Shown: positions 5,362 to 6,435 of the stretch, one piece after another
How positions within the stretch are numbered: position 1 is the stretch's first letter
How the letters are laid out: each line of letters begins with the position of its first letter
Origin: an uncultured Prevotellaceae bacterium
Lineage (GTDB): Bacteria > Bacteroidota > Bacteroidia > Bacteroidales > Muribaculaceae
Length of the DNA stretch: 6,435 nt
Assembly (NCBI GenBank): GCA_937896015.1
Contig: CALBLR010000235.1
Location: 1-6,435, forward strand
Reading direction: 5' to 3'
The notes under the pieces: generated by a model
What the model saw: the letters and a program-made list of their open reading frames with translations, nothing else
Database searches by the model: none
Told to the model about the DNA's origin: nothing
Made by a program: the position numbers and the translations under genes

Positions 5362-6435
5362 TCAATGCTTCACGTTGGCCCACTCGGTGTAGGCACGCGT
5401 TTCGCGGAACGTGATCACCGGTGTCACCTTGGCCAGGGTGTCGCGGTTCACCACCGACTTTTGCGGCAGCCCATTCACCAGCTCGGGCTTCAGCCAGCTG
5501 TTGTCCCACAGGTTCACGTTGTGGCCCATCACCATCTGGCACAGGCTCACATCGCTGTAGGGCTCGTGGCGCTGCTCCACATCGGTGCTGTAGGTCATGT
5601 TTTGCAGCCACAGTTTGGTGTAGGTGGAGTTTGGCTGGTTAATCAGTTTGTCTCTCACCGAGTTGACAATGCTGTTGCGCTCTTTTGGCTCAAGCGAGTT
5701 GGTCATGCGGCTCACCACCCTCAGCGCATAGTGCGCCACGGCCACATTCTCGATGGCAATCTGCACCGCCACTGCGCTCATGGCGCGCACGTTCTCCACC
5801 AGCTTGCCCGGCACCTCAATCTCTTTCTCGTCATCGTCGGGCTCTTTTAGCTTTCCATCATCGCCTATCACCCAAACTATCGTCTCCTTGTGTGGCTTCA
5901 GCTTTTTCTCAATGCGCTTATCGAGGTCGCTGAGCATGGTGCGCAGCTGGCCAGAGTTGGGATATTTGCGGCCAAACAGCAGCAGGAATATCAAGTGCTT
6001 CTGTATGCCGTCGAAGTCGCAGCCCTTTTTGTTGAATATTGGTGTGTTGGCAATGTAGTGCAGCTTGTCGGGCTTTATCGAGTCGGCCACCACGTCGCTG
6101 GTGATGCGCGTCTTAGAGCTGTTCATCCTGAAGTTTAGCTCCTCAAGCACCTGCTGCAATATGTAGGATATGCGCTCCAGCAAGTCCTTGTCGTTGCAGA
6201 ATATGCGGTAGTCGTCGCGGTAGCGCAATATCTCGTAGTCCTCGTCAATTTGCTCCTCGTCAAACATCTGTTGCAGCCGCTCGTGCAGCATCAGGTCGGC
6301 ATAGCCTAGCACTATTTCGGCCACCACATCGAATGCGCTGCTGCCCTGCGGGATGCCAATGTTGCGCCCTTGCTGCATGTCGCTGAGGCACGTGATAATG
6401 CCGCGGGCAATGTCGTGGTTGGCGTTGGTGGCCTT
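5362..6435 (-). CDS. reverse transcriptase, unknown-group/Abi (DRT)-like, N-terminus cut by window edge
   Basis: The last 357 residues of an RNA-directed DNA polymerase; the frame stays open to the right edge, so the true start is outside and the Met at 6378 is internal. Visible RT blocks (numbering from the edge) are block 4, GIPQGSSAFD (27-36, bases 6357-6328), the catalytic block 5, RYRDDYRIF (71-79, YRDD at 6222-6211), and block 6, NSSKTRI (105-111). Arg replaces the usual Ala/Val/Met of YxDD. About 240 residues follow, with IKPDKLHYI, an FGRKYPNSGQL stretch, an acidic insertion (about 192-208), a helix-rich part with NVRAMSAVAVQIAIENVAVA, and TKLWLQNM / LWDNSWLKPEL near the end. This layout resembles, from memory, the unknown-group/Abi reverse transcriptases with helical C-terminal repeats, several of which are anti-phage. 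No maturase, HNH or retron VTG motif is seen. The subgroup is undetermined, and partners or template RNA would lie outside the window. Confidence 0.87.
   Translation of the reverse strand, partial: KATNANHDIARGIITCLSDMQQGRNIGIPQGSSAFDVVAEIVLGYADLMLHERLQQMFDEEQIDEDYEILRYRDDYRIFCNDKDLLERISYILQQVLEELNFRMNSSKTRITSDVVADSIKPDKLHYIANTPIFNKKGCDFDGIQKHLIFLLLFGRKYPNSGQLRTMLSDLDKRIEKKLKPHKETIVWVIGDDGKLKEPDDDEKEIEVPGKLVENVRAMSAVAVQIAIENVAVAHYALRVVSRMTNSLEPKERNSIVNSVRDKLINQPNSTYTKLWLQNMTYSTDVEQRHEPYSDVSLCQMVMGHNVNLWDNSWLKPELVNGLPQKSVVNRDTLAKVTPVITFRETRAYTEWANVKH

Noticed and set aside
5362..6435. Retron reverse transcriptase
   Set aside because: No VTG motif is seen after the catalytic block, the C-terminal part is too long for a typical retron RT, and no msr-msd-like inverted repeats are visible. 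The upstream side, where they would lie, is outside the window.
5235..6435. Group II intron with intron-encoded protein
   Set aside because: No domain V-like hairpin is found in the 127 bp after the RT, and the C-terminal region shows no maturase or HNH endonuclease motif.

Overview
The window looks like a piece of a Bacteroidota chromosome, most probably order Bacteroidales and possibly a GC-rich gut lineage such as Muribaculaceae (the family is inference). Three things point there: the protein sequences, the near absence of Shine-Dalgarno sites, and promoter-like elements of the TTTG / TAnnTTTG type seen in Bacteroides. Every gene I can support is on the minus strand. In transcription order (right to left) they are a reverse transcriptase, an NhaC-type antiporter, rarA, etfB, etfA and an acyl-CoA dehydrogenase. 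The two outer genes are cut by the window edges.

Left part (1-2503): an electron-transfer cluster etfB-etfA-acyl-CoA dehydrogenase with gaps of 32 and 18 bp, almost certainly one operon. A good promoter match lies at 2401-2431, which would give a leader of about 120 nt before etfB. The dehydrogenase would exchange electrons with the EtfAB flavoprotein. EtfB carries a DRALAGADTLATS segment resembling clostridial, possibly electron-bifurcating, EtfBs.

Middle (2504-5234): rarA encodes an AAA+ replication-fork maintenance ATPase. It uses a GTG start preceded by an unusually good ribosome-binding site. Upstream of it is a Na+/H+ antiporter of the NhaC family. These are ordinary chromosomal genes.

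Right part (5235-6435): an AT-rich 127-bp spacer carries a near-consensus promoter for the antiporter gene, a perfect 10-bp inverted repeat and an 8-bp direct repeat. Beyond it lies the C-terminal 357 residues of a reverse transcriptase with an RYRDDYRIF active-site block and a long C-terminal extension. It most resembles the unknown-group/Abi-like reverse transcriptases, several of which are anti-phage (DRT) proteins. This is the most interesting item. Its N-terminus and any partner gene or non-coding RNA upstream lie outside the window, so the subgroup and function cannot be settled here. There are no tRNAs, rRNAs, CRISPR arrays or insertion sequences that I can see, and no gene-free stretch exceeds 300 bp.
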